Positions 1 to 10,537 are shown, numbered from the stretch's first letter. The stretch: DNA of 64,000 bases from Bacillus mojavensis RO-H-1 = KCTC 3706 (GCF_000245335.1 NZ_JH600284.1:496001-560000); one strand, 5' to 3'. Notes: generated by a model from the letters alone, not told the origin. A program made the numbers and translations.

Positions 1-41
1 GAAAAAGCAGCTCTCCTCATTGCAGAGGGAGCTGCTTTTTT
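1..41. terminator. bidirectional terminator at window start
   Basis: A stem-loop (AGCAGCTC ... GAGCTGCT) is flanked by an A-run on the left and a T-run on the right, so it can terminate in both directions. It ends just before the stop codon of the minus-strand yerO gene. Confidence 0.8.
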
Positions 42-45
42 ATGA

Positions 46-894
46 TCAAATAGAAATAAAGATAGAGATCAAAGCGCGAAGCTTTTCAACTTCTTCGAAA
101 TCACTTCCGGTCAAATTTGACAGCAGGCCTTTGATAATCGGCTTGCGTGGCTTTTCCTGCGACAGCTCCTCCTCGATCACATCGAGCGAAACGATGATGT
201 CCTCAGGCAATGCGCTGTTTTCTTTCACTTTTTGAATGTCCTGAAGGATCTGACCTTTATTCGCGGGCATTAGGCTGTAAATATCTTTTGGCATGAGCGG
301 ATTCAGGCTGGAACGGCTTAGCCCCTGTACAAGATCATCCAGTCTTTCCATGATAAATTCAGATATTTTGTCTGCATCAATTTTGATTTCTTCATTAAAC
401 ACCATCACATTCATATAGGAGTGCACAATGCCTCTTGCCATGATGGAGAGGTCTGAGAGGTAATTCTCAGTTTCCTTGCCATAAGTCGCAAGCAAAGCGT
501 TCCGATACAGTTTATCTGTCTCGGCTGTGACTTTGTAAAAGTATTGCTTCACTTCTTGGTTTTCCGGGATGATATTTTCAGTAAGCAACAGAACAATAAA
601 ATCCTTATGATCGCGAAAATCCTCAAACTGAGCGCTGATTTGTTTTTTCAGCACATCCTTAGGCGGCTGTCCGGCGAGATTCTCTTCTATTTGTTGCATT
701 TTTTTCATAGACATGCCAATGTAATATTCACAGGCAGACAATAGCAGCGCTTCTTTTGATTTGAAATGCAGATAAAAAGCGCCTTTTGAGATGCCGCATT
801 CGCTGGCGATTTCCTGGATGGTCGTCGAAGCGTATCCTTTTTTCGCAAATAAACGAATGCTTGTTTTTATGATTCTCTCTTTTTTCTCATTCAT
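46..894 (-). CDS. yerO: TetR-family transcriptional regulator YerO
   Basis: A 282-residue TetR-type repressor divergent from swrC. The N-terminal helix-turn-helix lies at about residues 5-52 (IKTSIRLFAKKGYASTTIQ, then ISKGAFYLHFKSKEALL), which is the classic TetR signature; the rest is a helical ligand-binding domain. The frame is open back to 1011, but the TetR domain starts at the ATG at 894, so that start is chosen. It probably controls the adjacent RND pump gene and itself through the TGAC...GTCA element between the two genes. The regulatory role is inferred from divergent placement; the family call is direct. Confidence 0.9.
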   Translation of the reverse strand: MNEKKERIIKTSIRLFAKKGYASTTIQEIASECGISKGAFYLHFKSKEALLLSACEYYIGMSMKKMQQIEENLAGQPPKDVLKKQISAQFEDFRDHKDFIVLLLTENIIPENQEVKQYFYKVTAETDKLYRNALLATYGKETENYLSDLSIMARGIVHSYMNVMVFNEEIKIDADKISEFIMERLDDLVQGLSRSSLNPLMPKDIYSLMPANKGQILQDIQKVKENSALPEDIIVSLDVIEEELSQEKPRKPIIKGLLSNLTGSDFEEVEKLRALISIFISI

Positions 895-948
895 GATGTG
901 CTTCCCCTTAATCCTTGAAAAATTTAGAAAAATTTTCTGGTATATGAG

Positions 949-1019
949 TTGACGATGTTGCGTTATACCGTTTAGTATTATATAGAATGACCAGTCAGTC
1001 AATAAAAACACAATGGAGG
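949..1019 (+). promoter_or_regulatory. swrC promoter, TetR-type operator and ribosome binding site
   Basis: A -35 TTGACG (949-954) and a -10 near TAGTAT (973-978) are followed by TGACCAGTCAGTCA (988-1001), an imperfect inverted repeat of the GAC...GTC type bound by TetR regulators. The ribosome binding site GGAGG is at 1015-1019. The operator lies just downstream of -10, suiting repression by the divergent YerO. It closely resembles the site in front of yezE. Confidence 0.55.
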
Positions 1020-1024
1020 ATATG

Positions 1025-4000
1025 ATGAATCACGTTATTAATTTCGTTCTGAAAAACAAATTCGCCGTATGGCTGATGACGATTATTGTAACGGCAGCCG
1101 GCTTGTACGCGGGTATGAATATGAAGCAAGAATCCATTCCTGATGTAAACATGCCCTACCTGACAATCAGCACGACATATCCGGGAGCGACGCCTAGCCA
1201 AGTCGCTGATGAAGTAACAAAACCGGTTGAACAAGCGGTGCAGAATTTGGACGGCGTGAGCGTTGTTACGTCGACGTCCTATGAAAATGCATCGTCGGTC
1301 ATGATTGAATATGATTATGAGAAAGATATGGACAAAGCGAAAACAGAAGCGGCTGAAGCATTAGAAAACGTCAGCCTGCCTGATGACGCGAAAGATCCGG
1401 ACATTTCACGCTACAGTTTGAACTCCTTCCCAATTCTGACGCTGAGCGTGTCCAGTGATTCAGATAATCTGCAAAAGCTGACAAAACAAGTGGAGGACAG
1501 CCTCGTTTCTAAGCTTGAAGGCATAGAAGGCGTTGCTTCAGTCCAAGTATCAGGCCAGCAGGTGGAAGAGGTTGAATTCTCTTTCAAAGAAGACAAACTG
1601 AAAGAATACGGCCTTGATGAAGATACAGTTAAGCAAGTGATTCAGGGGTCAGATGTGACAACGCCGCTTGGATTGTACACATTCGGAAATAAAGAAAAAT
1701 CTGTCGTCGTCAGCGGCGATATTGAAACCATTAAAGATTTGAAGAATATGAGAATTCCAACAGCATCTGCTTCTAGTGCAGGCAGCAGCGCCGCAGCAGC
1801 AGCACAAAGTGCACAAGCGGCTCAAAGTCCGCAGGCAGCACAGGCGCAGCAAAGCGTAAGCACAGACGTGCCGACGGTCAAGCTATCTGACATTGCAACG
1901 ATTAAAGATGTCAAAAAAGCTGAATCAATTTCCCGCACAAATGGAAAAGACAGCATCGGCATCAACATCATCAAAGCAAACGATGCCAACACGGTAGAGG
2001 TTGCCGACAATGTCAAAGATGAACTGAAGCAGTTCAAAGAAAACCATAAAGGCTTCAACTACAGCGCAACACTTGACATGGCAGAGCCAATCACACAGTC
2101 TGTTGAAACAATGTTAAGCAAGGCCATCTTCGGTGCTATTTTTGCGATTGTGATTATTCTCTTATTCTTAAGAGATATCAAATCAACATTAATTTCAATT
2201 ATTTCTATTCCATTATCATTGCTGATCGCACTTTTCGTGCTGCAACAGCTTGATATCACACTGAATATCATGACGCTCGGTGCAATGACCGTTGCTATCG
2301 GACGGGTTGTTGATGACTCCATTGTAGTGATCGAAAACATTTACCGCCGCATGAGACTGAAAGATGAACCGCTGCGCGGAAAAGCTCTGGTCCGTGAAGC
2401 AACGAAGGAAATGTTTAAACCGATCATGTCATCCACTATTGTGACGATCGCGGTATTCCTGCCGCTCGCACTGGTAGGCGGACAAATTGGTGAATTGTTT
2501 ATTCCTTTCGCCTTAACAATTGTATTCGCGCTTGCCGCATCCCTGTTGATTTCGATCACGCTCGTGCCAATGCTCGCACACAGCCTGTTCAAAAAATCAT
2601 TAACGGGAGCGCCTGTAAAAGCGAGAGAACACAAACCTGGCAGACTCGCAAACATCTATAAAAAAGTATTGAACTGGGCGCTGAGCCACAAATGGATCAC
2701 GTCTATCATCGCCGTTCTGATGCTGCTCGGAAGCTTGTTCCTTGTACCATTAATCGGTGCCAGCTACCTTCCGTCAGAGGAAGAAAAAACGATGCAGATC
2801 ACATACAGCCCTGAACCGGGTGAAACGAAAAAAGAAGCGGAAGATGAAGCTGAAAAGGCAGAAAAAATCCTGCTTGACCGCAAGCATGTCGATACGGTTC
2901 AGTATTCATTAGGCTCTGGCAGCCCGCTTGCCGGAGGAGATTCAAACGGCGCGTTATTCTATATCAAATATGACAGCGACACGCCGAACTTTGATAAAGA
3001 AAAAGACAACGTGCTGAAAAGAAATCAAAAAGCAGTCTGACCGCGGAGAATGGAAGTCACAGGACTTCAGCTCTTCAGGCAATAACAATGAATTGACATA
3101 CTATGTGTATGGCGATTCAGAAAATGACATTAAAGACACTGTCAAAGACATTGAGAAGGTCATGAAGGATGAAAAGGATCTGAAGAACGTAAACTCAGGC
3201 CTTTCCCGCACATATGATGAGTATACATTTGTGGCTGACCAAGAAAAGCTGAGCAAACTCGGTTTAACTGCTTCTCAAATTTCTAAGGCCCTAATGTCAG
3301 AGACATCACAGGACCCGCTCACAACCGTGAAAAAAGACGGCAAAGAGCTTGACGTGAACATTAAAACCGAAAAAGACGAGTATAAGAGTGTTAAAGATTT
3401 AGAGAACAAAAAGATCACATCAGCGACCGGGAAAGAAGTCAAAATCGGTGATGTGGCAAAAGTAAAAGAAGGCACAACATCTGATACGGTGTCTAAACGT
3501 GACGGAAAAGTGTATGCTGATGTCACAGGTGAGGTTACATCAGACAACGTTACAGCTGTATCCGTTGATGTCCAGAAGAAAATTGATAAGCTTGACATGC
3601 CTGACAATGTAACGATCGATACAGGCGGTGTTTCCGCAGATATCGCGGATTCCTTTACGAAGCTTGGATTAGCGATGCTTGCGGCGATTGCGATCGTCTA
3701 CCTCGTGCTTGTGATTACATTCGGCGGAGCATTAGCGCCATTTGCGATTCTGTTCTCACTGCCGTTTACAATAATCGGTGCCCTTGTCGGACTTTACGTA
3801 TCAGGTGAGACAATCAGTCTGAACGCGATGATCGGTATGCTGATGCTGATCGGTATCGTTGTTACAAACGCCATTGTCTTAATTGACCGCGTGATTCATA
3901 AGGAAGCGGAAGGACTGTCTACGAGAGAAGCGCTCTTAGAAGCCGGCTCCACACGACTCCGTCCAATCCTGATGACAGCCATCGCGACAATCGGCGCCTT

Positions 4001-4175
4001 GATTCCATTAGCACTCGGCTTCGAAGGCGGAAGCCAGGTCATTTCAAAAGGACTCGGCGTAACGGTTATCGGCGGTTTAATCAGTTCGACGCTTCTGACA
4101 CTTTTAATCGTGCCAATCGTATACGAAGTATTGGCGAAGTTCCGCAAGAAAAAACCGGGAACAGAAGAAGAGTAA
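1025..4175 (+). pseudogene. swrC: swrC (yerP), RND-type efflux pump, single-base frameshift
   Basis: An RND/AcrB-family exporter. In B. subtilis SwrC gives self-resistance to surfactin and is needed for swarming. The first frame runs from ATG 1025 (ribosome binding site at 1015-1019) to a stop at 3038-3040. It covers the N-terminal membrane helix, first periplasmic-type loop, an Ala/Gln-rich insert around 1765-1860, and helices 2-6. The second frame resumes and ends at 4175 with the second loop and remaining helices. Removing one A from the AAAA at 3017-3020 joins the frames into about 1049 residues of uninterrupted RND sequence (VLKEIKKQSDRGEW across the joint). So the gene is broken by a +1 insertion, or this is a sequencing error. 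A separate product from 3093 would lack the first half and should not work. Confidence 0.9.
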
Positions 4176-4182
4176 AAATGAC

Positions 4183-4210
4183 AAAAAGCCTCAGCTATGC
4201 TGGGGCTTTT
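4183..4210 (+). terminator. swrC terminator
   Basis: The hairpin AAAAGCCTCAGC/GCTGGGGCTTTT ends in a T-run, 8 bases after the swrC stop codon. Confidence 0.8.
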
Positions 4211-4244
4211 CTGTGTTTCCTTCTGTAAGATTATGTACATTTTG

Positions 4245-4272
4245 TTGCGATTTTTTTAACTCATAGTATAAT
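4245..4272 (+). promoter_or_regulatory. probable sigma-A promoter of dgkB
   Basis: TTGCGA (4245-4250), a 16-base spacer and a perfect TATAAT (4267-4272), 55 bases before the dgkB start. Confidence 0.55.
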
Positions 4273-4327
4273 TAAAGGTTGTTAGTGTAAAAATGGATCG
4301 GATACTCTTAAGTAGGATGATGAGATA

Positions 4328-5239
4328 ATGAAACGTGCACGCATAATATACAATCCGACTTCGGGACGGGAGGTCTTTAAAAAGCATCTTGCCCAGGTCC
4401 TGCAAAAATTTGAACAAGCCGGCTATGAAACCTCCACCCATGCCACAACATGCGCGGGAGACGCAACGCACGCTGCCAAGGAAGCGGCATTGCGTGAGTT
4501 TGACCTGATCATTGCGGCAGGCGGAGACGGAACGATCAACGAGGTCGTCAACGGGCTTGCCCCATTAGACAATCGTCCGACACTCGGCGTGATTCCTGTC
4601 GGCACAACAAATGACTTCGCCAGAGCGCTCGGCATTCCGCGAGAGGATATTTTAAAAGCGGCGGATACGGTGATTAACGGCGTTGCCCGCCCGATCGACA
4701 TCGGACAGGTCAACGGCCAGTATTTTATCAATATCGCCGGCGGAGGCCGCCTGACGGAGCTGACGTACGACGTCCCAAGCAAACTCAAAACGATGCTCGG
4801 CCAGCTTGCTTATTATTTAAAGGGTATGGAAATGCTGCCTTCACTTCGTCCGACAGAAGTCGAGATTGAATATGACGGCAAGCTGTTTCAAGGTGAAATC
4901 ATGCTGTTTTTGGTCACGCTGACAAATTCCGTCGGCGGGTTCGAAAAACTCGCGCCGGATTCCAGCCTGAATGACGGCATGTTTGATTTGATGATATTAA
5001 AGAAAGCAAACCTTGCTGAATTTATCAGAGTCGCATCGATGGCGCTCCGCGGCGAACACATCAACGACCAGCACATTATTTATACAAAAGCGAACCGCGT
5101 GAAAGTCAATGTATCAGAAAAGATGCAGCTGAATCTGGACGGCGAGTACGGCGGCATGCTGCCGGGCGAATTCGTGAATCTGTATCGACACATTCACGTT
5201 GTCATGCCGAAGGAGAAAGCGGAACAGCTGGATGACTAA
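4328..5239 (+). CDS. dgkB: diacylglycerol kinase DgkB
   Basis: A 303-residue soluble lipid kinase of the DagK_cat/YegS family. It phosphorylates diacylglycerol to phosphatidic acid and so recycles diacylglycerol from lipoteichoic acid synthesis. The nucleotide-binding signature GGDGT is at residues 65-69, with the usual upstream YNPTSG (residues 8-13) and downstream PVGTTNDFAR. Length is normal. It has its own promoter-like sequence upstream and a terminator directly after it, so it looks monocistronic. In B. subtilis it corresponds to yerQ. Confidence 0.95.
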   Translation: MKRARIIYNPTSGREVFKKHLAQVLQKFEQAGYETSTHATTCAGDATHAAKEAALREFDLIIAAGGDGTINEVVNGLAPLDNRPTLGVIPVGTTNDFARALGIPREDILKAADTVINGVARPIDIGQVNGQYFINIAGGGRLTELTYDVPSKLKTMLGQLAYYLKGMEMLPSLRPTEVEIEYDGKLFQGEIMLFLVTLTNSVGGFEKLAPDSSLNDGMFDLMILKKANLAEFIRVASMALRGEHINDQHIIYTKANRVKVNVSEKMQLNLDGEYGGMLPGEFVNLYRHIHVVMPKEKAEQLDD

Positions 5240-5268
5240 AAACTTGGCTTTAATAGGCCAAGTTTTTC
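5238..5268 (+). terminator. dgkB terminator
   Basis: The stem AAACTTGGC/GCCAAGTTT (with one bulge) is followed by T residues and begins in the dgkB stop codon. Confidence 0.8.
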
Positions 5269-5296
5269 TTTCGCTTAAAACAAGAGGTGAACATAC

Positions 5297-6676
5297 ATGA
5301 AAATGAAACCCCCAGTAGAAAAAAATGAATACTACGACGTGACATTTGAGGATTTGACTCACGAAGGAGCGGGCGTCGCGAAGGTGCAGGGCTTCCCGAT
5401 CTTCGTGCCGAACGCCCTGCCTGAGGAAAAAGCCCAAATCAAAGTGACACGTGTCAAAAAAGGCTTTGCTTTCGGCCGCCTGATTGAGCTAAAAGAAGAA
5501 AGCCCGCACAGAACCGACGCTCCATGCCCAATTTACAAGCAATGCGGCGGCTGCCAGCTTCAGCACATGACCTACGAAGGACAGCTCTTGTTTAAACAAA
5601 AACAAGTCAAAGACGTCTTGGAACGGATCGGCAAGCTGGACCTGTCCAACGTCACCGTGCACCCGACACTCGGCATGCAAGACCCATGGAACTACAGAAA
5701 CAAAGCACAGGTGCCGGTAGGAGAACGGGAAGGCGGACTCGTCGCCGGATTCTATCAGCAAAGAAGCCATGACATCATTGACATGAGCGCCTGCCTGATC
5801 CAGCAATCTAAAAACGACGAAGCCGTTCAAGCCGTCAAAGACATTTGCGCCACATACGGTGTCAAAGCCTACAACGAAGAAGGCCACAAAGGCTGGCTCC
5901 GCCACATCATGGTCAGATACGGCGTCGTTACAGGTGAAATGATGATCGTCTTCATCACAAGAACAAACGACTTCCCGCACAAAGCGAAGATAATCGAGGA
6001 CATCACAGCGCAATTCCCGCACGTCAAATCCATCGTGCAAAACATCAACCCAAACAAAACAAACGTCATCTTCGGAAATGAAACAAACGTCATCTGGGGC
6101 GAAGAATACATCTACGACCTCATCGGAGACGTCAAATTTGCCATCTCCGCCAGATCGTTTTATCAGGTTAACCCGGAGCAGACAAAAGTGCTCTACGACA
6201 AAGCGCTTGAGTACGCGGAGCTGAAAGGCGAAGAAACCGTCATCGACGCCTACTGCGGCATCGGAACGATTTCATTGTTTTTGGCGAAGCAGGCGAAAAA
6301 AGTGTACGGCGTAGAGATTGTGCCAGAAGCAATTGAAGACGCCAAACGGAATGCTGAATTAAACGGCATCACAAACGCAGAGTTCGCGGTTGGAGAAGCG
6401 GAGACCGTGATTCCGAAATGGTATGAGGAGGGCATCACGGCCGATACGCTAGTCGTCGATCCGCCGAGAAAAGGCTGCGACGAAGCACTCCTGCGGACGA
6501 TTGTGGAGATGAAACCGAAGCGGGTGGTGTATGTGTCCTGTAATCCGGGTACGCTTGCGAGAGACTTGCGGGTGCTTGAGGATGGCGGGTATCAGACGCG
6601 CGAAGTACAGCCTGTGGATATGTTTCCGCATACGAATCATGTGGAGTGTGTGACGTTGCTAAAATTAATTAATTAA
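5297..6676 (+). CDS. rlmCD: 23S rRNA (uracil-5-)-methyltransferase RlmCD
   Basis: A 459-residue SAM-dependent RNA m5U methyltransferase of the RumA/TrmA family (YefA in B. subtilis, which methylates U747 and U1939 of 23S rRNA). The N-terminal TRAM/OB domain covers roughly residues 8-65. Iron-sulphur cluster cysteines are visible at 77, 83 and 86, with a fourth in DMSACLI. The SAM motif is [16 protein letters not shown], followed by DPPRKGCDE and the catalytic [12 protein letters not shown]. The ribosome binding site AAGAGGTG precedes ATG 5297. It marks the left border of the variable locus that follows. Confidence 0.95.
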   Translation: MKMKPPVEKNEYYDVTFEDLTHEGAGVAKVQGFPIFVPNALPEEKAQIKVTRVKKGFAFGRLIELKEESPHRTDAPCPIYKQCGGCQLQHMTYEGQLLFKQKQVKDVLERIGKLDLSNVTVHPTLGMQDPWNYRNKAQVPVGEREGGLVAGFYQQRSHDIIDMSACLIQQSKNDEAVQAVKDICATYGVKAYNEEGHKGWLRHIMVRYGVVTGEMMIVFITRTNDFPHKAKIIEDITAQFPHVKSIVQNINPNKTNVIFGNETNVIWGEEYIYDLIGDVKFAISARSFYQVNPEQTKVLYDKALEYAELKGEETVIDAYCGIGTISLFLAKQAKKVYGVEIVPEAIEDAKRNAELNGITNAEFAVGEAETVIPKWYEEGITADTLVVDPPRKGCDEALLRTIVEMKPKRVVYVSCNPGTLARDLRVLEDGGYQTREVQPVDMFPHTNHVECVTLLKLIN

Positions 6677-6920
6677 ATAAGAAGCAGGTGGGTTCGAGAG
6701 AATCGATAAAAAATTCTCGGACTTCATCTGCTTTTATTTCAATTGTCTTAAGAAAGCGATGAAGTATTTCTTGAGTTAATTCTTGAAATTCCATAAATCA
6801 TCTAACTGTTGTTTAATTTCATCGAATGCTAGTTCATCGATATTGGTTTAAAGAGAAGACTTCAATTGCTCGGTTTTAGAATTGATAATGTCCGTCTGAT
6901 CATTGATATCGCTGACACTC
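6669..6920 (-). pseudogene. remnant of the C-terminal end of a site-specific serine recombinase
   Basis: Reading the minus strand gives short blocks in different frames: DIINSKTEQLKSSL, then IDELAFDEIKQQLDDLWNF, then QELTQEILHRFLKTIEIKAD. The last block matches the C-terminal pattern of large serine recombinases (LT.E.lh.li.kIeik.dg). Stops and frame changes separate the blocks, so the gene is dead. In strain 168 recombinase-type genes (yefB/yefC) follow rlmCD, which fits. The region 6921-7175 holds only AT-rich sequence in which I see no gene. Confidence 0.6.
6682..6738 (+). terminator. possible rlmCD terminator
   Basis: The outer arms AAGCAGGTG/CATCTGCTT (with a G-U pair) and inner arms CGAGAGAAT/ATTCTCGG form a long hairpin followed by TTTTATTT, starting shortly after the rlmCD stop. 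The same bases also encode the end of a recombinase remnant on the other strand. Confidence 0.5.
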
Positions 6921-7175
6921 CATAAAATTTGGATGCTTACTAAGAAAAAGAAACATGTAGTAGCAAATGGTATTACTTTTTGTTGTACAAACTTTTATAA
7001 TTGTAGGTAATGATATCTATTTTGATGAATCAGTGAATAGGGTGGCAGTAGGTGATATGAGCGAAAAAAATGATTAGTTATTACAATGTAATAAGCATCT
7101 TTAAAACTTGCTCAAATTATCTCAATCTAGCTACATGAGAAGTAGATGAAAAAATTATTAAATGAGGTATATAAC

Positions 7176-9188
7176 ATGATTAACTTCCAAGATAAAGTAA
7201 GCTTCATTTGGTCAATTGCTGAGATATTACGTGGACCTTATAAACCAGAAGACTACGGTAAAATCATTTTGCCATTAGCAGTATTACGTCGTTTTGATTG
7301 CGTATTAGAGAGCACAAAAGAGGAAGTATTAGCTAAGGCAGAGCAGTTTGCAGCAATGAATGAAGATGCTCGTGAGCAGATTTTAAATCGTGTCTCAAAG
7401 CAAAACTTCCATAACACCAGCAAATATGATTTCAACAAGCTATTAACAGATTCAGATAACATTGCGGATAACTTACGTGATTATATAAATGGTTTTTCAA
7501 AAGTGGCTCGTGATATTATGGATCACTTTGACTTTGATCGCCAAATTGATAAGCTCGAACAAAATAACTTGTTGTACTTAACGATTAAACGCTTTAGTGA
7601 AATCGACTTACATCCGGAAACAGTGTCAAATATTGAGATGGGCTATGTATTTGAGGAATTAATTCGTCGTTTCAATGAAAATGCAGAAGCAGGGGATCAC
7701 TATACGCCACGTGAAGTAATTCGCCTTATGACGCACTTATTATTCTTACATGACGATGCAAGCATTTTAACGAAGCCAGGTTTAACACAAACATTGTATG
7801 ACTGTGCAGCTGGTACCGGTGGGATGGGTTCTGTAGCACAAGAGTATTTACTAAGTCAAAACCCAACAGCACACTTAGAGTTCTTCGGCCAAGAAATTAA
7901 TCCTGAATCATATGCGATTTGTAAAGCAGACTTGCTGATTAAGGGGGAAGACGCGCGTAACATTCGTTTGGGGAATACGTTATCAAACGACCAATTCCCA
8001 CGTGATAAATTTGATTACTTAATTTCAAATCCTCCATATGGAGTAGACTGGAAATCGTATGAGAAGCCAATTAAAGAAGAACATGAGAAACAAGGTTTTG
8101 ATGGTCGTTTCGGACCTGGTACGCCTCGTACAAGTGACGGGCAGCTATTATTCCTCATGCACTTAATATCAAAAATGAAGCCAGTAACAGTAGAAAATCC
8201 ACAAGGCTCTCGTTTAGCCATTATTATGAATGGTTCGCCGTTATTTACCGGCGATGCAGGCTCTGGTGAAAGCGAAATTCGTAAGTATGTGCTTGAAAAC
8301 GATTTAGTAGAAGGTATTGTGGCATTGCCGAACGATCTTTTCTACAACACAGGCATTGCAACGTACATTTGGATTTTAACAAACAATAAAGCACCTCTTC
8401 ATAAAGGAAAAGTACGGTTAGTCAATGCTGTAGACTTCTCGAAAAAAATGAAAAAGTCGATGGGTAGCAAGCGTAATGAAATTACGGAAGAGCAAATTAA
8501 TGAGATTGTTCGTTTATACGGTGATGCACAGCCAAATGAGTACGTGAAGATTTTTGATAATGAGGACTTTGGCTACGCAAAAATTACAGTAGAACGTCCA
8601 TTACGTTTAAACTTCCAAGTCAATGAAGAGCGTCTTGCTCGTGTTGCAGAGGGAAAAGGTTTTGCAAACTTAGCAACTTCAAAGAAAAAAGGCGATGCAG
8701 GTCACTTTGAAATTGAAGAAGGTAAGAAGCTGCAAACGCAAATTTTATATGTTTTACGCACGTTAGAAAGCGATAAAGTATATAAAAATCGTGACGAGTT
8801 TACGAAAGTACTAAAAGATGCATTGAAGCAAGCGGGTATTACTATCGGAGCACCTGTATTAAAAGCAATTTTAGCTGGTCTCTCAGAAAAAGATGAAACA
8901 GCTGATTTATGCATGAAAAATAAAACAGATATCGAACCAGATACAGATTTACGTGATACTGAAAATGTACCTTTAAAAGAGAACATTCATGACTACTTTG
9001 CACGTGAAGTATTACCACATGTACCAGATGCATGGATTGATGAATCAAAAACAAAAATCGGCTATGAAATTCCATTCACTCGTCAGTTCTATAAATACTC
9101 AGCATTACGCAGCTCAGCAGAAATTATGGACGAGATTCGTGTATTAGAAGCGGAGATTGCTGAACAGTTGAAGAAGGTGATGGGATGA
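7176..9188 (+). CDS. hsdM: type I restriction-modification system, DNA methyltransferase subunit HsdM
   Basis: A 670-residue N6-adenine methyltransferase subunit. The N-terminal HsdM helical domain covers about residues 1-150. The N6_Mtase domain has SAM motif I AAGTGG at about 211-216 and the catalytic NPPY at 285-288. The frame is open from 7146, but MINFQDKVSFIWS at 7176 has a GAGG ribosome binding site and matches the family start. It overlaps hsdS by four bases. Methylation needs a complex with HsdS. Codon use (many CGT arginines) differs from the flanking genes, suggesting transfer. Confidence 0.93.
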   Translation: MINFQDKVSFIWSIAEILRGPYKPEDYGKIILPLAVLRRFDCVLESTKEEVLAKAEQFAAMNEDAREQILNRVSKQNFHNTSKYDFNKLLTDSDNIADNLRDYINGFSKVARDIMDHFDFDRQIDKLEQNNLLYLTIKRFSEIDLHPETVSNIEMGYVFEELIRRFNENAEAGDHYTPREVIRLMTHLLFLHDDASILTKPGLTQTLYDCAAGTGGMGSVAQEYLLSQNPTAHLEFFGQEINPESYAICKADLLIKGEDARNIRLGNTLSNDQFPRDKFDYLISNPPYGVDWKSYEKPIKEEHEKQGFDGRFGPGTPRTSDGQLLFLMHLISKMKPVTVENPQGSRLAIIMNGSPLFTGDAGSGESEIRKYVLENDLVEGIVALPNDLFYNTGIATYIWILTNNKAPLHKGKVRLVNAVDFSKKMKKSMGSKRNEITEEQINEIVRLYGDAQPNEYVKIFDNEDFGYAKITVERPLRLNFQVNEERLARVAEGKGFANLATSKKKGDAGHFEIEEGKKLQTQILYVLRTLESDKVYKNRDEFTKVLKDALKQAGITIGAPVLKAILAGLSEKDETADLCMKNKTDIEPDTDLRDTENVPLKENIHDYFAREVLPHVPDAWIDESKTKIGYEIPFTRQFYKYSALRSSAEIMDEIRVLEAEIAEQLKKVMG

Positions 9189-10522
9189 AGAGAGAAACTT
9201 GGTTTAATAATGAAATCCCTCGAGGTTGGGAAGTAACTCGTTTAAAAAGTGTTATTATTTCAGTGAAAAATGGTATCTGGGGTGATGAACCATTAAATAA
9301 TTCAGATGATATTGAATGTGTAAGAATTGCAGACTTTGACAGAAAGAAAAATATCGTTAAAGATAAAGAATTTACTTTAAGGAATATACCTAAAATCCAA
9401 TCAGAAAATTATTTATTGAAAAAAGGCGATTTATTAATAGAAAAATCAGGTGGAGGAGAAAAGCAACCAGTTGGATTCGTTGTTCAATACAATCTTGATA
9501 AAAAAGCGGTATATGCAAATTTTATGGCAAAGATTGAATTAAATAGTCAAAAGGTAGATTCTACTTTCATGAATTATGTTTTTTCTTCTCTGTATGCAGT
9601 AAAAGCAAATCTAAAAGCTTTTAATCAAACAACAGGTATTCAAAACTTAAATAAGAGTGTCTACTTAAATGAAGTTTTTATGTACCCTTCGCTGAATGTC
9701 CAAAAAAACATAGTTAACTTTTTAAATAAAAAGATACAGGCTATAGATGAAACAATAAATAAAAAACAAAAAATGGTAGAATTACTAGAACAACAACGCC
9801 AATCAATCATCACAGAAGCTGTTACAAAAGGATTAAATTCAAATGTAAAAATGAAAGATTCAGGTGTTGAGTGGATTGGTGAAATACCTGAGCATTGGAC
9901 TGTAAATAAGATAAAAAGAATTGTTGATATATTAACATGTGGCTATGCTAGCACTCCAACATATGTCGATGAATCCAAGGGTGTCCCTTTTCTATCTGCA
10001 CAGAATGTAAGTAGATCTGGAAAATTGAAACTTGAGAAATATAATTACATATCTCAAGAACTTCATAATTCTCTAACAAAGTATAAAAAGCCTATGAAAG
10101 GGGATATATTACAAGTCCGAGTTGGTGCAGGGATTGGACAAACTTGTATTGTGGATGTTGATTTTGATTTCAGTATTTACGTTTCATTAAGTCATATTAG
10201 GGTTAAGAAGTTCATTCATAATAAGTATTTAACTTACATTTTAGGATCACGAAATTTTAATGAATATGCAAATATGCAAACATTACAAGCAGGTGGCGTA
10301 GGAAATTTAAATGTATCAGATTTAGAAAAATCTAAAATACCTTATCCATCTTTAAAAGAGCAGATTGAAATTGCAAGTTATTTAGAGGTTGAATGTTCTA
10401 AAATTGATAATTTAGTTGAAAGCATTAATAAGCAAATCGAAAAACTAAAAGAATACCGCCAAGCCCTTATCTATGAAGCGGTAACTGGTAAAATTGATGT
10501 GCGTGATATGGAACTTGATTAA
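9185..10522 (+). CDS. hsdS: type I restriction-modification system, specificity subunit HsdS
   Basis: A 445-residue specificity subunit with the usual two-repeat design. A first target-recognition domain (about 1-180) is followed by a helical spacer (IQAIDETINKKQKMVELLEQ). A second recognition domain starts at IPEHWTVNKI and ends in a matching helix (IDNLVESINKQIEKLKEYRQ). Both halves start with the 'iP..W....' pattern and end in EAVT. It is translationally coupled to hsdM (ATGA overlap). It is markedly more AT-rich than hsdM and hsdR, as expected for a subunit that exchanges by recombination. The DNA target cannot be read from the sequence. Confidence 0.92.
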   Translation: MKRETWFNNEIPRGWEVTRLKSVIISVKNGIWGDEPLNNSDDIECVRIADFDRKKNIVKDKEFTLRNIPKIQSENYLLKKGDLLIEKSGGGEKQPVGFVVQYNLDKKAVYANFMAKIELNSQKVDSTFMNYVFSSLYAVKANLKAFNQTTGIQNLNKSVYLNEVFMYPSLNVQKNIVNFLNKKIQAIDETINKKQKMVELLEQQRQSIITEAVTKGLNSNVKMKDSGVEWIGEIPEHWTVNKIKRIVDILTCGYASTPTYVDESKGVPFLSAQNVSRSGKLKLEKYNYISQELHNSLTKYKKPMKGDILQVRVGAGIGQTCIVDVDFDFSIYVSLSHIRVKKFIHNKYLTYILGSRNFNEYANMQTLQAGGVGNLNVSDLEKSKIPYPSLKEQIEIASYLEVECSKIDNLVESINKQIEKLKEYRQALIYEAVTGKIDVRDMELD

Positions 10523-10537
10523 GTGAGGTGAGTTGTG

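Noticed and set aside
995..1234. Minus-strand frame over the swrC start
   Set aside because: It lies antisense to the well-conserved N-terminus of swrC and shows no known features.
3093..4175. A separate 360-residue RND protein starting at 3093
   Set aside because: No ribosome binding site precedes it, and the upstream bases encode the expected continuation of SwrC in the same frame. It is the second half of a frameshifted gene.
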